This document shows, in pieces, positions 1-12,389 of a stretch of 64,000 bases of DNA. The position numbers and the translations under genes were made by a program. Origin of the DNA: Aquilaria yunnanensis (lineage: Eukaryota; Streptophyta; Magnoliopsida; Malvales; Thymelaeaceae); the NCBI GenBank assembly GCA_039654915.1, contig JBDJPA010000012.1, forward strand, positions 868,001 to 932,000. Reading direction: 5' to 3'. How positions within the stretch are numbered: the first letter of the stretch is position 1; each line of letters opens with the position of its first letter. The notes beneath the pieces were generated by a model, which did no database searches, was not told the DNA's origin, and was given only the letters and a program-made list of their open reading frames with translations.

Positions 1-298
1 GATTCTCAGATCAACAATTTACTTGCGCAACTTAGATGACATTCATCAAAAGTATCAAGCCAAACATTATCTAATATTAACCCTCATAATCGCTTAGCAC
101 AGGTCTTAACCTCTGGGACTGAATGGTGTATGAAGCTAAAATGCACCATCTGAGCATAGGCAAAAAAAATGACTGATTTGAACTAAATGGGGTAGGCCGT
201 ATGCGGGGAACCCAAGCAAAACATCATTCAACAAAGCTCTCAAATTTGTGCACTATCAATATGTAGTGAGATAACTGTGACTCATAGAAGGAACCTAC

Positions 299-3077
299 CT
301 CTTTTCTGTTCCTTAATTAGTGTCAACCTTGCACTTCTATCAAATGACGTAGAGACCAAAGCCCTGTATAAATAACCCACATGCTTCAGAAGCAAGAACA
401 CAACAGCAAGAAATCAAATCCTATGAGCCAAGATGTCACCCATAGTCAAACATATCCTTTGCCCACCTTGAATCATGGGAGAAGGCCAGTGCTGTAACCA
501 TACCAGTATGTGCTTTTTGAACCCTGTCATGGATACCCATACTCGCTGCATTTATGATTAAGACATCTCCTTCACTTGTGCCACTGCAAATGCAGCAGGC
601 AAAAAAACATAAAACTAATCCTTCCATCTTCATAACAAGGAACAGGAGGAAAAGTACCAAGGAATATGAAAACTGAAAAAAACCTATTTATGAATGAAAC
701 TTTTTAACACCAAAAGTAACAACAGAAGGGGATGGGGAGAATAATGCTTACACAGCAAGGAACTTTCCACTAGCTGAGACATCAAAAGAAGTGATCCCAT
801 CTCGAACTATCCGCTTTGAACTTATTCTCTTCCAACTGGTAGTGTTCCACGTCAAAATACTTGTTCCACGGTCTGTAATGATATTTCTAAGACTGTCAGT
901 TCATAAGCTACTACCAAGGCAACTTGAAAAAAAAAAAAGGAGGAGAAGATGAAATCTGCTGCTTCCAGTGTCAATGTCAAATACTTACCTGTCACAGCTG
1001 CAATATAAAGAAACTCGCCCTTATCACTGATCTGAGAAAATCTACAGGAACGAAACACTTCATCCTGAAAATAGAAACCGAGTTAAAAACCCAAGGAACA
1101 ATCAAACAATCAGCTTCAATCATTGCTACAGCCTGGAAACCATTATGATCTTAAGCTTGTGGCATGCTTGTTTCACTATAAAGATTATGTTAATGGCTGA
1201 ACACTCCAAATAGAAGTAGAACAACTTTCAAGTAAAACTTTCCCGACAAATAAATTGCACACAACTGTTACTCAAAGTTTGGACATGTTATCAGATTCAC
1301 TCCCTTGCATGAAATGTGCATGCCTCAATTTTTTTGACATACATACTAACCTGCTACCAAACTCACATGCAGATTCCAATATTCAGAGAGTCCACCACTG
1401 TTTTAAACAAGTATACCATGGAAAATGACATGTACTAAATTATGACTATAAAATAACAACACACAGAAAGCTTATTAATTTGTATTCTCCTAACAAAGCA
1501 CAGCAACAAAAACAATGAGAGCCAGCACCAAAATGAACATGATTAATTTCCTCACGTTTTCCTTCGGCAAAGACATGACAACTTTTGATGCTGTTACATC
1601 CCAAACTCTGCAGAGTTTTCTCTCCAAAGTGACAAGATATTTGCCATCCAAGCTGCGAGGTAGAGAATACAATTTTATCATGGTCACAGATCACTAAGGC
1701 TTATCATATAATCATGTTTTATGGATAGATCAGCTGGTGGGCATGATAATGCAAACCTGAAGTCCGAGTCATCTATAGATGGATGAGCTTTAGCCTCATT
1801 TAGGATAGTTTCCATGCTAGGCCACTTGAAAATTCTTAAATTGCCATCCTGTACTGCAAAAAGATAAAAAAAATCAAAGATCATATGGCATAATATTCTT
1901 GCAAGAAAGGACAGATACACCAAGTGAAAAACATAAGTTGGCAAAAACAAGCTAAATTCATTCAGAAAACCGATATACAATGAGAGATAGACAAGGCCGC
2001 CGCTACTTATTAAGAAAACAGAAATCATCACAAGAGTCTCAGTAATTGTGGAAGCAAATTAACCGTGAAGAAGATATTGGAACTTCAACCATAAATAGAA
2101 AAGAAGAGAATAATTTTTACTAGTACAATGAAAACCATGAAACTGACATGAATGTCTCAAGATAAACTAGGTAGAAACGGGATCCGTACCTCGCCGCCAA
2201 CAGCAAGTATGGTACCTTCACTGTTGAACTTCAACGCCATTTGCTGCCCAACATCTTCTAACTGAGTAAGAGTTCTCTCTGACGCCTTAATGCCCAGTTT
2301 GTGGACTTCAACTCCCTCAACTTCCTCCCATTCAAATAATCTTCAAATGAAAAAGGTTATACCCAAAGATACTTTTTAGATTCGAGAAATACAACAACTG
2401 AGAATCACGCAATTATAACATATCTTTGTTCTTGTGCTTGTTTTTCTAAAAGAAATATTGCCCATCAATCACACACTTGAAGACTAAAAGAAGACCCAGA
2501 ACAGAATAATAAGAAAAGTTCACTCTTTTTGGAAGAAGCAAACATAAAGAAAGACGAAACAATAGTCACCAGACTAAACAAAAAAAATGAGATGAAAACC
2601 TGCAAGACTTTGGAAAAGCACAAACGAGTCCATCTCCACGAGGATGAACAGCTAACCGGTAAGGACAATCCGAACCAGTTTGAAGTTTCGCCAACTGAAA
2701 TAGGAGCAAACGAAACAATCAGAAAGAAAATTGAGTTCACAAGAACCTCTAAATCATGGAAGTGAAAGTGTTCAATATAGAACATTTACAGGCTGATCAG
2801 ATAGACAATTGGCGGCACATTCGACGGAAGAGATAACAACTGCGTTGGGAACGCCGGTGCGGCCTTCACCGCCACCGCCGGCCAATACAAAGTACTGGCA
2901 TACAGAGGTGGCGTTCTCATCCCCAGATTGAGATTGAGATGGATCGTCCGGTTGCCTGTCTCGGGGAGCAAAGTCCGATCTGATATGATCGTACGGAACC
3001 CACCCTACTGCATAGAAGGGGACGCCGTATTCCTGGTAGTTGAACGGCGGATCGGTGACGTTCTGGCTCTTCGCCAT
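299..3077 (-). CDS. STL2P: SEC12-like protein (WD40 family), 3' end outside window
   Basis: Nine exons were placed by GT-AG sites and continuous reading phase: 3077-2790, 2694-2600, 2340-2190, 1848-1757, 1652-1556, 1064-989, 872-752, 583-467 and 363-299. They give about 367 codons. The start is the ATG at 3077 (MAKSQNVTDPPF). The product has WD40 blades, e.g. KFNSEGTILAVGGE, DGNLRIFKWP, KLCRVWDV, GTSILTWN and KFLAVGTSEGDV. Family knowledge: SEC12 proteins are ER membrane exchange factors for the SAR1 GTPase that starts COPII coat assembly; plant SEC12-like proteins include PHF1, needed for phosphate transporter exit from the ER. The sequence looks closest to the SEC12-like 2 type. The last exon ends in a donor (GTAGG), so the C-terminal exon with the expected membrane anchor lies left of base 1, and 1-298 is intron. 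No stop or frameshift was seen, so the gene is probably functional. Two nested transposons begin about 70 bp upstream of the ATG. Confidence 0.9.
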
Positions 3078-3147
3078 CGTTCTCAGTCGGAGCTCGAGAT
3101 TCTGTCTTCTAGTGATCGGAGCTCGAAGGGCGTAGATTAAAAGTTTC

Positions 3148-5166
3148 GGTTAAAGCCAACCTTGGCCCCTAACATTTAATTATTCTTCCATTATCGACCA
3201 TAACCTCGATTTTGTTCATAAATAGTCCTCAACCTTTAGGAAATGTTCCATTTTAGCTTTTTTTTTGGCCTAAAGCCATTTTTAGCCCTCAAAATCGCAC
3301 AGAGCCGGACAATTAAGCCCATGAACTTGAACTTGGTAGAAATCACCTTTTAAACTTTAAAAAAGGGGACACTTTAGCCTTTTTGACCCTATGTGCGTGT
3401 CATGTGATGTATTTGCCCTAACTTCACTTACTCCTGTCTCCACCTGATTTGCTTTTGTTCACGGTTCACCAATCGACGGCTGACCCACCTTTGTCTCACC
3501 ACTTACCGATTCACCAACCTCATTGCACCAGTCATCTCACTTGCACTAACACCTTGACCTTACCTTCTGCTCAAGTTTCTGATTCGTCGGACTCGAATGC
3601 TTGAGCCACCTTTTTTATTAGACCTTGTGAAGTCGATCAAAGCAGGGATTGGTCTAGCTACATCTTTCAACTTTGACATGTGGCCGATGTCGCAGACCTC
3701 CAAAATGCGTCTTCCGTTGTCACCGGCCCAATGGATTCCAAAGAGAATGGTGTAAGGGGAGCACTATTGATTTTGCTAGGAAAGATGACAATTTTTGAGG
3801 TGGCTGTCAATTCTCAATGTAATTGATATTGTGATGGGTTTTGGGTTGAATTAGAGAAGAGAAAAGGGAATTTATTGTTGGAACCTTTGGCGATTCACGG
3901 GGGCTTTTAGTTGACGAGCAGAGGATGCATCAAAAGAGCTTTTCAAATGAAGAAACGTAGATAATAGAGCAGATTAGGTCGAGATAGAGCAAGCAATGTT
4001 AGGGCAAATACATCACGTGACACGCATATGTGGTCAAAAGGACTAAAGTGTCCTATTTTTTCAAGTTCAGGGGCGAGTTTGACCGAGTTCAAGTTCAAGG
4101 GCTTAAGTGTCAGGTCTAGAGAGTTTAAGGGTTAAAAATGGCTTTAGGCTTTTTTTTTTTGTCCGAAATTCATTATGTTCGAAGAAAAATGCTACGTCAG
4201 CATAGAATTTTAGGGCTAATGAGAACTTTTATCCTTAACCCTATTCTTTTATCTTAAATGTGGCCTTAACTTTAATTTTCATGCAAAAATATCTTAAATT
4301 GTATTTTCTGGCTTGAAAAGTTTTGACCTCGACATAGACCAAAGATTAATTTTATTAGTCAAAATGAAAATTATTGTTGTGGATGATTGATATTTGTAGA
4401 ATGAAGGTTGATCTACAAAAGCTCTATGGTTTGAATAATCACTTTCATCTATAGAAGATTAATTTCCAAATGTGGACCATAAACCAAAAGTTAGGGTTCT
4501 TGAGGATTTAATCCTAAATTGAGATAACAGGGACTGAATTAGAGAAATCAAAAGCATGGTGAGGGTCATTGTGTTATGGCTAGCCAGAAACCTCAAACAA
4601 ACATAAATGATGACAACGAGAATGGTAATTTTGGCCTTGACCCATTGTGGATCATGCCCCATGATCCTTCACAATTCATGGCCCATTTTCAGGCTGTAGT
4701 GGCAGCCTCGCTCTGTAATGACATGGGTGCTAAGGTCACTATACCTTGGGCTTTAGCGGTCATTGGCCACCACAAGTGTGTAGGGTTTTGTTTCAATCTA
4801 GAGGACGCTATCTGTGACGGTGGAGATTGTTGAGCCATTGGGGCCTGGCTCTGATAGCCCTCTGGTTTGGCGGCTTTTGGTTATCTTTAGTGTGACGAAT
4901 GTGAATATAGTCGTTAAATCATTAGATGAAAAAGTTTCAATATTTCTAAGGTAAAAGACAAAGTTTTTAGGAGTTAAAACTAATTTTTTTCCCACAACAA
5001 TCTTATGCTAAGATGACATTTTCTGTCAAATATAACAATTTCTATAAAAAATAAAAAAGTCAAAATGGATTTTTTCAAGATTGGGGACTAAATACAAACA
5101 AAATTAAATTTAGGGTAAAAAATGAAACAACAATTAAATATTATGAGACATCTATGCAATTAACCC
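3148..5166. mobile_element. MULE-type non-autonomous DNA transposon (outer element of a nest)
   Basis: The first ~100 bases (from 3148) match the reverse complement of the last ~180 bases (to 5166) once the inner element at 3268-4149 is removed. Matching blocks include ACATTTAATTATT with its counterpart near 5130, TAGTCCTCAACC with its counterpart near 5085, and a TTAGCATAAG-like end of the repeat. Flanks are near-identical 9-10-mers (left attaaaagtt, right attaaagtta), the target-duplication size of Mutator-like elements. No transposase is visible. The small reading frames inside (e.g. 4576-4833 plus) match nothing I know. The inverted repeats resemble those at 43060-44221, so these two are probably one family. 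Exact ends are uncertain by a few bases. Confidence 0.65.
3268..4149. mobile_element. MULE-type element nested in the left arm of the outer element
   Basis: The terminal inverted repeats are about 150 bp: the left end begins gcctaaagccattttta and the right end finishes as its complement (taaaaatggctttaggc). Further shared inward blocks concern 'group ... aagggg acact' and 'gggcaaatacatcacgtgacacgc' type sequence around 3400-3422 and 3995-4025. It is flanked by T-tracts (nine T on the left, eleven on the right), fitting a 9-bp T duplication. It interrupts the left inverted repeat of the outer element, so it inserted later. The interior has no recognisable gene. The same terminal motif (GGCTTAAA/TTTAGGC) occurs on the element at 26247-30169. 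Confidence 0.7.
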
Positions 5167-6795
5167 ATTAAAGTTAAGACACTAACTACCTGTTCATTTT
5201 ATGTTAATTGGGTTGATTTACCTGTTATTATTTGCACTGAGCCAGACCTACTTTCCAGTTCAAAATATTTGAACCTTCAATATCACAAAATTATGGCACT
5301 ACCACTTATGCTTCACCCCCATTCTATTGAACGTTGTCGCACCGCAACCTTGCTTCACCCTTAATTGCTCATTTCTCCATTTGAAACTTTTGATACAAAA
5401 GATGTGTGTTAAAGTTGCATTCGACCAATTGCTCAAAGGTTTGCTCTAGATTTGCTCTGTGATTATTGTTTTTTCGTCTAGTTTGATCGCAATAATGCCG
5501 GGGCTTTCGATTACTCGATTCTTGTTTCCAGTTTAGATTTCTTGTTTGTTTGGATAAATCTTGGGTTTTCTCGGGATTTGGAAATCCTTTTTCCATGGAT
5601 TTGGGAATCAATTTATGAATTGTTTAGTGAATTATTACCGTTGATTTGCTTGGGTACTGGGTGGACATTGTAGTAGATGAGTACGTCAGCTACTGCGCAG
5701 ACATTTGTCTGGATCAGGTGAACTCCAGGGGTAATTTAGTCTTTTTTCAAGCCAGTTTGTGAGTTTGACCCGATCTAGAACGTGAAAGCAATTTAATCAA
5801 TCCTAATAACGTGAAACGAAATGGGCTTAAAGTTTAGATTTGAAAGTATTAAGTATATGTACTTTTTATTTTGGCAGAAGAAGCTACAAAAATAGGAAGA
5901 TAAACCATAATTATATACCACTTCAAAAGCAAAACATTTTTTATTTGTTCCCTATTTCTTTTGTTTTGTTTGGTGATCATAAATATATTAAGAGAAAAAT
6001 AAAAGGCAACAAACATAAAGTATTTATAAGACAAAGTCCCCAATAATGAGATTTAGTCATGCCATAATCTTTGGAACTGAGAAATGACTTAAACGTGCCA
6101 TTGATTTGCCTATTTAGTACGAAACTTGGTCTAAATTTAACATATCATAAGGAAATAAGTGCCTTTGGAAGTGTTTTTACTAAGTTGACATGATGTAACT
6201 TTGCAAGAAGTCTATTATTATATGGACTTAATGGAACAATTATTTTGCCAAACACTTTTACTTATTAAAAGAATATTTTTAATTACTAATTTGTTAAACA
6301 CACTTCACATTCAATTACATATTGTATTTAGCTACTACATTTCGAATGCTACAATTGAGACACAATTCTCAAAGAGTGGTGCTATATTTACTAAGTTTGA
6401 CCAACAAAGTTTTATTGATAAAAAAATAATTTTTTTGTCACATATAATTTTGTACAAGTTTTTAGTTAATTTAGCTAAGTGTCATTATCTCCTAAGGCAT
6501 CATGATTAATTCAACCTATTTAAAGAGGAAAAAAAAATATATTTTCGATTCTCAATATTATGGGAGGGATAAATGAAGGAGTCATTAAATCTTAGGGGGT
6601 AAAATGAAAGATTTCAAACATGAGGGGTAAATGAAAAGTTTTCATTAAATCTCAGGGAGGCTGTTTTGAAAATTTCCTAAAAAGTAAAGCACAAGGGAGA
6701 AGAAAGGGGAAAAGAAAAAGAAAGTTTACTAGCACAGGGAGATAAAAATCCTAATTGCTAGAATACTTGCAAGTCCGTTATCTAAAAAACTCTTA
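5167..6795. other. intergenic, no gene recognised
   Basis: AT-rich DNA with only short open frames (e.g. 5369-5611 minus, 6201-6509 plus) that show no known motif and no splice-compatible continuation. The stretch 6550-6680 repeats the phrase 'attaaatct(c/t)aggg' twice and resembles a transposon edge, but I could not define ends. Confidence 0.5.
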
Positions 6796-7080
6796 GGGTT
6801 AATTCGTTTTAATTTAAGTTAACTAATTTATTTTTATTTTTATATTTTTTTTACCTGAAATTAATTTCATTTGAAAGCTAATATTATGTAGATACAATTA
6901 TCCATTTAAATATAAATTTTTATGATGTTGTTAACTTTTTATAAATTTTTATTTTTGAATCCCTGAAACTAAAAAAATTCATAAAATTTTAGTAAAATTA
7001 CAAAAATTATATTTTTAATGAATTATTGCACCTACATAAGTTATTTTGAATTCAATTGACTTAAGTTAAAATGAACTAGC
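6796..7080. mobile_element. MITE-like inverted-repeat element, copy 1
   Basis: The left end (gggttaattcgttttaattt) is an imperfect inverted copy of the right end (aaattaaaatgaactagc-like), and both carry a TTAAGT core. The flanks share ctctta on the left and tcttaa on the right, a possible short target duplication. The interior is AT-rich and non-coding. A related copy follows directly at 7089. Confidence 0.5.
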
Positions 7081-7088
7081 TCTTAAAG

Positions 7089-7440
7089 TCTATTCATTTT
7101 AAATTTTAACCTAAGTTAACTTAACCTAAAATGAGTTATTTTTAATTTTATTTCTTTTTTATTTGAAATTATTTTCATTTGAATGCTAATATTATTTATG
7201 TGTAATAATCCATTGAAAATATAATTTTTATAATCTTATTAAATTTTTTATGAAAAAATCTATTTTAATGCCTAAAATATAAAAATTCATAAAAATTTAA
7301 TAACATCATGAAAATATACTTTCAAATGGACTATTATAAATGCATAATATTGATTTTTAAATAAAATTGATTCCAGGCAAAAAGATGTAAAAATAAAAGT
7401 ATGCTATTTTGAATTAAGTTGATTTAAATTAAAAAAATCA
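7089..7440. mobile_element. MITE-like inverted-repeat element, copy 2
   Basis: The interior aligns with copy 1 (for example tttcatttgaatgctaatat against tttcatttgaaagctaatat). The ends again form an imperfect inverted repeat around an 'attcattttaaa' / 'tttaaattaa' motif. Two related elements side by side suggest insertion of one next to the other or a local duplication. Confidence 0.4.
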
Positions 7441-7821
7441 CAAATACATTAGCCATTTGTATCAAGAAAACAGAAGTTTTATTGTAAAGTAGGATTTTCC
7501 ATTAGGTGTGTTGAGTTTATGACTAACACTAGTCGGGGTAGTTGCGTGTTGATACGGTACACCAGTTTTAGCAATGATTGCAAGAAAAAGTTAGGATAAC
7601 TGACCACCAGAAATATTCAAATACCAAATGTCAAAATGATAATCTCCATTAACTAAAAATGTCATGAACTCCCAAATAAACAGAAATGTTGTGTGAGTAG
7701 AAAGAAAGAACAATGAAATAGAAAAAGAAGGTAGCAAAAACCTTATTTCATAATCCCTGGAAAGAGAAAAAAAAATATATAGTAAAAAATTACCAAAACA
7801 CACAAAACACCGCCTTAGAAA

Positions 7822-8085
7822 GCCATATAATTATAAACCTCACAACAAAGAGGAAACAGAGAAATAGTAGTTGGTTCACATTTTTTTATTGGTTAGAAGT
7901 GTTTTCTTGATAATTGTATCATCTTATGTATTAGAAAAATTCATCACTTCAATAAGTCATATCATTCTAAACTACACATCAAAGAATAAACAAAGCGAAA
8001 TAATAATTGGTTCAAATTTTCTAAAAGCTACAAGTACTTTCTTGGTAATTATGTCATCTCGCATATTAAAAGCATTCTTCATTTT
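7822..8085. repeat. diverged tandem duplication, two ~130-bp units
   Basis: Unit 1 (about 7822-7945) and unit 2 (about 7958-8085) align along their length: 'cacaacaaag..aaacagagaaatag' with 'cacatcaaag..aacaaagcgaaata', 'ttggttcacatttttt' with 'ttggttcaaatttt', and 'tttcttgataattgtatcatct' with the 8040 region. No coding potential was recognised. The copies are clearly diverged, so the duplication is old. Confidence 0.5.
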
Positions 8086-8340
8086 ACCTTTTAGAAAAAG
8101 TAATTATTTCACCGACTATCATACTTTTAATCATTGACCAAAAGATATAGACAAGAATGAAAGCTACAATGTACATTGAACAAAAAGTATAGAAAAAGAA
8201 AAACATATACTGAACAAAAAGTATAGGAAGAACAAAAAGAAACACAACTACAAACAATTTTGGTATAAGTAGTCAAAAGAGAGAACTACTATTATAACAT
8301 ATATGTACATATTAAAATATATATTGTCTATTAGGAATTT

Positions 8341-10080
8341 TAGCATTTGCATTCCCTCACGGATAAAATGCTGATCAGTTATGTTACCCTTAAGTTGTTG
8401 AAATGGAACCTAGAAATTTTTTTGTGACTTAATTGCATAGTTTAGAAAGTTCGGGGTAAAATTGTGTAATTAAGTTAATGAGTTTGGGAAAATGTTGGAA
8501 TTAGTCCTAGAGTTTCAGCCTTGTTGCAATTGGAGATAAAACTGAGAAGTGGTGACAATTAGACAATGACATGTGCGTTGCACATGGTGCTTAGTTTATA
8601 ACCTAAACTTTAACTTTTCTTTGTTTCATCTCTTCCACCTGCAGCCACCGAACCTGAAAACCTCTCTCCCAAAACCTTCATAACCGAAACAAATCTCAGC
8701 CCCAATTAAGGGCAATCAACCATGGAAAATTAAAAGGAATTTGCTTTCTCATTGTCTACAATGATTTTAGTTACATGGAGAATTTGCTTCTCACCATTTA
8801 TTGTGAAAACAAGTTTGCACAATTAAACAGAATAGTCGAAAGACCAGTCGGATTTGACGAATTCGTCAAAGACGGTGTGGAGGCGAGCCTCAATGATATG
8901 TTGAGCAATTGCCTTGCTAACGAAGTCCTGTTGTAAGTTGGTGGTGGCACAAGAACGGGCTTGAATGACTCAACTATCGGAAGCCATGGCAATGGACGAT
9001 GGAGTGGGCGACTGGGCGGATGGTAGTCAGGCGTAACAGTGGTGAGAGGACCGACAATTTGGTAATTAAGAGTGCGACTTTGGGGAAATAATTGAAGAGG
9101 CACATGAGCATTCATGTGGGACTTGGATTGAAGATGGAGCTAGCTATGACAGATTCTAAGAGGTAGAAAAGGTGATGATTTGGAGCAGACGGATCTGAAG
9201 AGAGAAAGCAATTCAGGTTTGGCTTCAATAGGCAAGAAGTGAAAACAATTACTTCACCGGAAACAATGTCATTGCTATAAGGGCTTGACCATAATTTCGG
9301 GATGAATTACTACAACTGTTCACATAAGGCCTAAATTATCATTAACTGTTCATCTGCAGTGACTTGAACTGTGTCTTAGTATATACGAGATTTTTATGAC
9401 CCGCACGTTGTTGTGGGGACTTAATTTGATAAATTTTGTAATAAAATAAAATTTTATTATAAGCAATTAAAAAATTTTTGCCCATAAATTCACATTAATT
9501 AACTAAAATTTTACTTTATTTTAATTTTGTGTTTGGTTCTCTTTATATTATATTCTTATCATTAAAATAATTAGTTATGATCAAAATATAATAATGTGAA
9601 ACAAAAAATTGTGTGTGCTTTGAGTCTATACATATTTTCTTTGTTATTAAAAAATAATTTACTAAAATTTTTCATCTCCTATTAATTCAAACTCTAACTT
9701 TTAATATCAATAAAAAAATTATCTAGAAAATTTTCTTTAAATTTAAGCAATTATTGACCAAATTATTTTAGTAAACTATAGACTTTAAAGTAAATAATTT
9801 ATGCAGCAAAATTCAATCATCAATAATGAAAAAAATGACCGAAATATAAAACTGTATTTAACTTATGTCAGTCAATTAATGGTTGAAGTATTAAATTAAT
9901 AAAAATAAAAAGAAAATAAAAAAAATTGACTTAAGCCAAATCAACCAGAACTATAGTTAAAAGTAGGCAAATTATAATGATTAAAGTTTCATTTCAAAAA
10001 GCAATAATAAAGAAAGATAATAAAAAAAAGTTTGGACAAAGATAAAAACTGAAAAAAAATTATGTATTAAAGGTTTAATA
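8341..10080. other. intergenic, no gene recognised
   Basis: 8341-9400 is moderately GC-richer than its surroundings and includes an open frame on the minus strand (9115-8798) rich in Pro and Leu with no domain I recognise. Its mixed composition resembles MULE interiors elsewhere in the window, but I could not find paired termini. 9400-10080 is very AT-rich with no visible feature. Confidence 0.4.
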
Positions 10081-11760
10081 ATTGATTTAATAAAGTCAAA
10101 AAATGATTTAACAAAAAAATAAACAAATTATGGTGACTAATGTTTTAGTTAAAAAGATAGGATATAAAAAACAACAAAAATAGTTTGATGACCAAGACAG
10201 CAAATAGAAAAAATCTAATTTAATATTTATTAAATTTGGGGACCAAAATGGAACACGGACAGAACTTGGGGACTAACTTCAGAAGGAGTGAAAATTACGG
10301 GATTGAAATTGAGTTTTAACCAAAACAAAACATGAAACGGACTAAAAAAGGGAAATTGTAACACATGTTCTAAAAAAGGTGAGTGCCTCATGAAAAGGGG
10401 ATCAAATGGAAAAAAAAAAAGAGTTAATAGCATCCAAGAAAATGGTAAAAAAAAAGATGCACTGTTAACGTACAATGAAATTCACCATAGATTAATAGTA
10501 TAAACACTGGTCTCTTTTAGAAGTAAGCAAGGTATGTAGAGACCCATGTAATAATGCAAGTCATTGATGGAACAATATAAAAAGATAAGATATGCTTTGA
10601 CATTAAAAAAAATTCAAGTATAGATAATTGTATTAAAGGTGTAAAGTCAAAAAATGATAGGATAAAGGTTTAATAACTGATTTAATAAAATCAAAAAATG
10701 ATTTAACAAAAAAATAAACAAATTATGGTGACTAATGTCTTAGTTAAAAAAATAGGATATAAAAAACAACAAAAATAGTTTGATGACCAAGACAGCAAAT
10801 AAAAAAAATCTAATTTAATATTTATTAAATTTGGGGACCAAAATGGAACACGGACAGAACCTTGGGGACTAACTTCAAAGGAGTGAAAATTTCGGGATTG
10901 AAATCGAGTTTTAACCAAAACAAAATATGAAACAGACTAAAAATGGGAAATTGCAACATATGTTCTAAAAAAGGTGAGTGTCTCATGAAAAAGGGATCAA
11001 ATGGAAAAAAAGAGTTAATAACATTCAAGAAAAGGGGGAAAAAAAAAGAGGCACTGTTAATGTACAATGAAATTCACCATAGATTAATAGTACAAACACT
11101 AGTCTCCTTTAGAAGTAAGCAAAATATGTGGAGACCTGTGTAATAATGCAAGTCATTGATGAACAATATAAAAAGATAAGACATACTTTGGCATTAAAAA
11201 AAAATTTAAGTATAGATAATTGTAAATGCACAGAATAGCTAAATAAATATGTGTTTACATTAATCATTATAATTTGCCGGCTTTTAGCCTGTTTCTGTTT
11301 TTTTTTTTTAATTCAACCCTAGTTTTTTTTTGTTTTATAAATACAAACAGAGAAATAATTGACTTAATAAAGATAAAAAATGGTTTAACTAAAAAATAAA
11401 TAAATTATGATCACCAATATCTTGCTTTAGAAGATAGTACATAAAACAACAAAAAAAAAAGTTTAGGGATCAAAAGAGCAAATAGAAGATCTAATTAAAT
11501 AGTTATAAAATTTAGGGACCAAAATGTAATATCAATGTAACTCAGGGCCTAAAATGGAAGACTTAGAAAACTAGGGACTGAAACTGTCTTTTTACAGAAA
11601 TAAACGTGAAAAAGACTTAAAACCGGGAAAATTACAACATTGGCCCTCACAAAGATGAATTCCTTGCTAAAAGAGGATGAAATTAATAAAAGATCAAATC
11701 GCATCCAAGAGAAAGGGCAAAAAAAAAAAGGGAAAAAAGACCCAAAAAAAAAAAGATGTA
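10081..11760. repeat. three-copy tandem direct repeat, units ~600 bp
   Basis: Copy 1 starts near 10081, copy 2 near 10676 and copy 3 near 11358. Copies 1 and 2 are nearly identical over more than 500 bp (shared tgatttaataaa, caaattatggtgactaatgt, ggggaccaaaatggaacacgg, gagttttaaccaaaacaaa). Copy 3 is strongly diverged but collinear (gacttaataaagataaaaaa, agggaccaaaatg). Copies 1 and 2 therefore come from a recent duplication and copy 3 from an older one. The open frames on these units are shadows of the repeat, appear twice with frame breaks, and are unlikely to be genes. 9-10 bp of T/A tracts interrupt the units. Confidence 0.7.
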
Positions 11761-12317
11761 CTGTTTATCTACTGTATATGAACAGTAAAATCCATTTCTT
11801 CTTTAGAATATAGTATATATAGTATAATATAATCGTCAACATTTTAAAAATTTTTGGACTTAAATAGAAAATCAATAAGCTATAGGACTTGAGTAGAAAA
11901 GTAGTCAAACTTAGAGGACAGAATTTGATCCTTCCCCGAGATTGCTCTGTCTTATTGATAAGATCCCTCAACATTCCTTCCGTCAAGCACCCAGTTCGAG
12001 CTCATGTTTAGCTCTCCTTCCATTGCTCTTTGCTTCCTCTCCCATGATTCTCTCTCTTCTACCGTCTCACAGACAGACAAGACCAAGAGAACGAGCGAGT
12101 GGGAAACTAATAACAATGAAGCAAAATCTCTATGACCAGAACAATCCAAACTCTGAAAAAGCTACGGAACTTCCGATAAGTGCTTGCCAAAACCCAATTA
12201 CCCGGCAAAGGCCACAATGCCTCGTCCTTGTCATCATCTCCTTTTCGCTCCCATAGGTATAGCCACTCCAAATCAGGTCGGTCCAGCCTGTTCCGTCATC
12301 GTCAAACACTCGCCAAT

Positions 12318-12389
12318 TGCCTTCTACGACTTCTTGCATCTCATAACCGCATAACTATTGTTGGTGATGATGATCAGCTGACTTATTAA
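12318..12389 (+). pseudogene. remnant of an SRS2/UvrD-type DNA helicase exon
   Basis: The plus-strand frame reads LLRLLASHNRITIVGDDDQ followed by LTY and a stop. The TIVGDDDQ block is the conserved motif III region of superfamily 1 UvrD/SRS2-type helicases, which in intact proteins is preceded by the DEFQDT motif and followed by SIY/SIF and FNGA. Neither neighbour motif is present here and the frame stops after three more codons. This is an isolated exon fragment, probably carried by a transposon or left from a dead gene. No other helicase motif was recognised in the surrounding 2 kb. Confidence 0.5.

Noticed and set aside
1..298. C-terminal exon of the SEC12-like gene
   Set aside because: No frame with a transmembrane segment compatible with the phase-1 donor at 299 was seen, so the exon is probably outside the window.
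4576..4833. 85-codon plus-strand frame in the outer MULE
   Set aside because: It resembles a cysteine/DUF-like piece by chance only. No motif, no splice continuation, and it sits between transposon arms.
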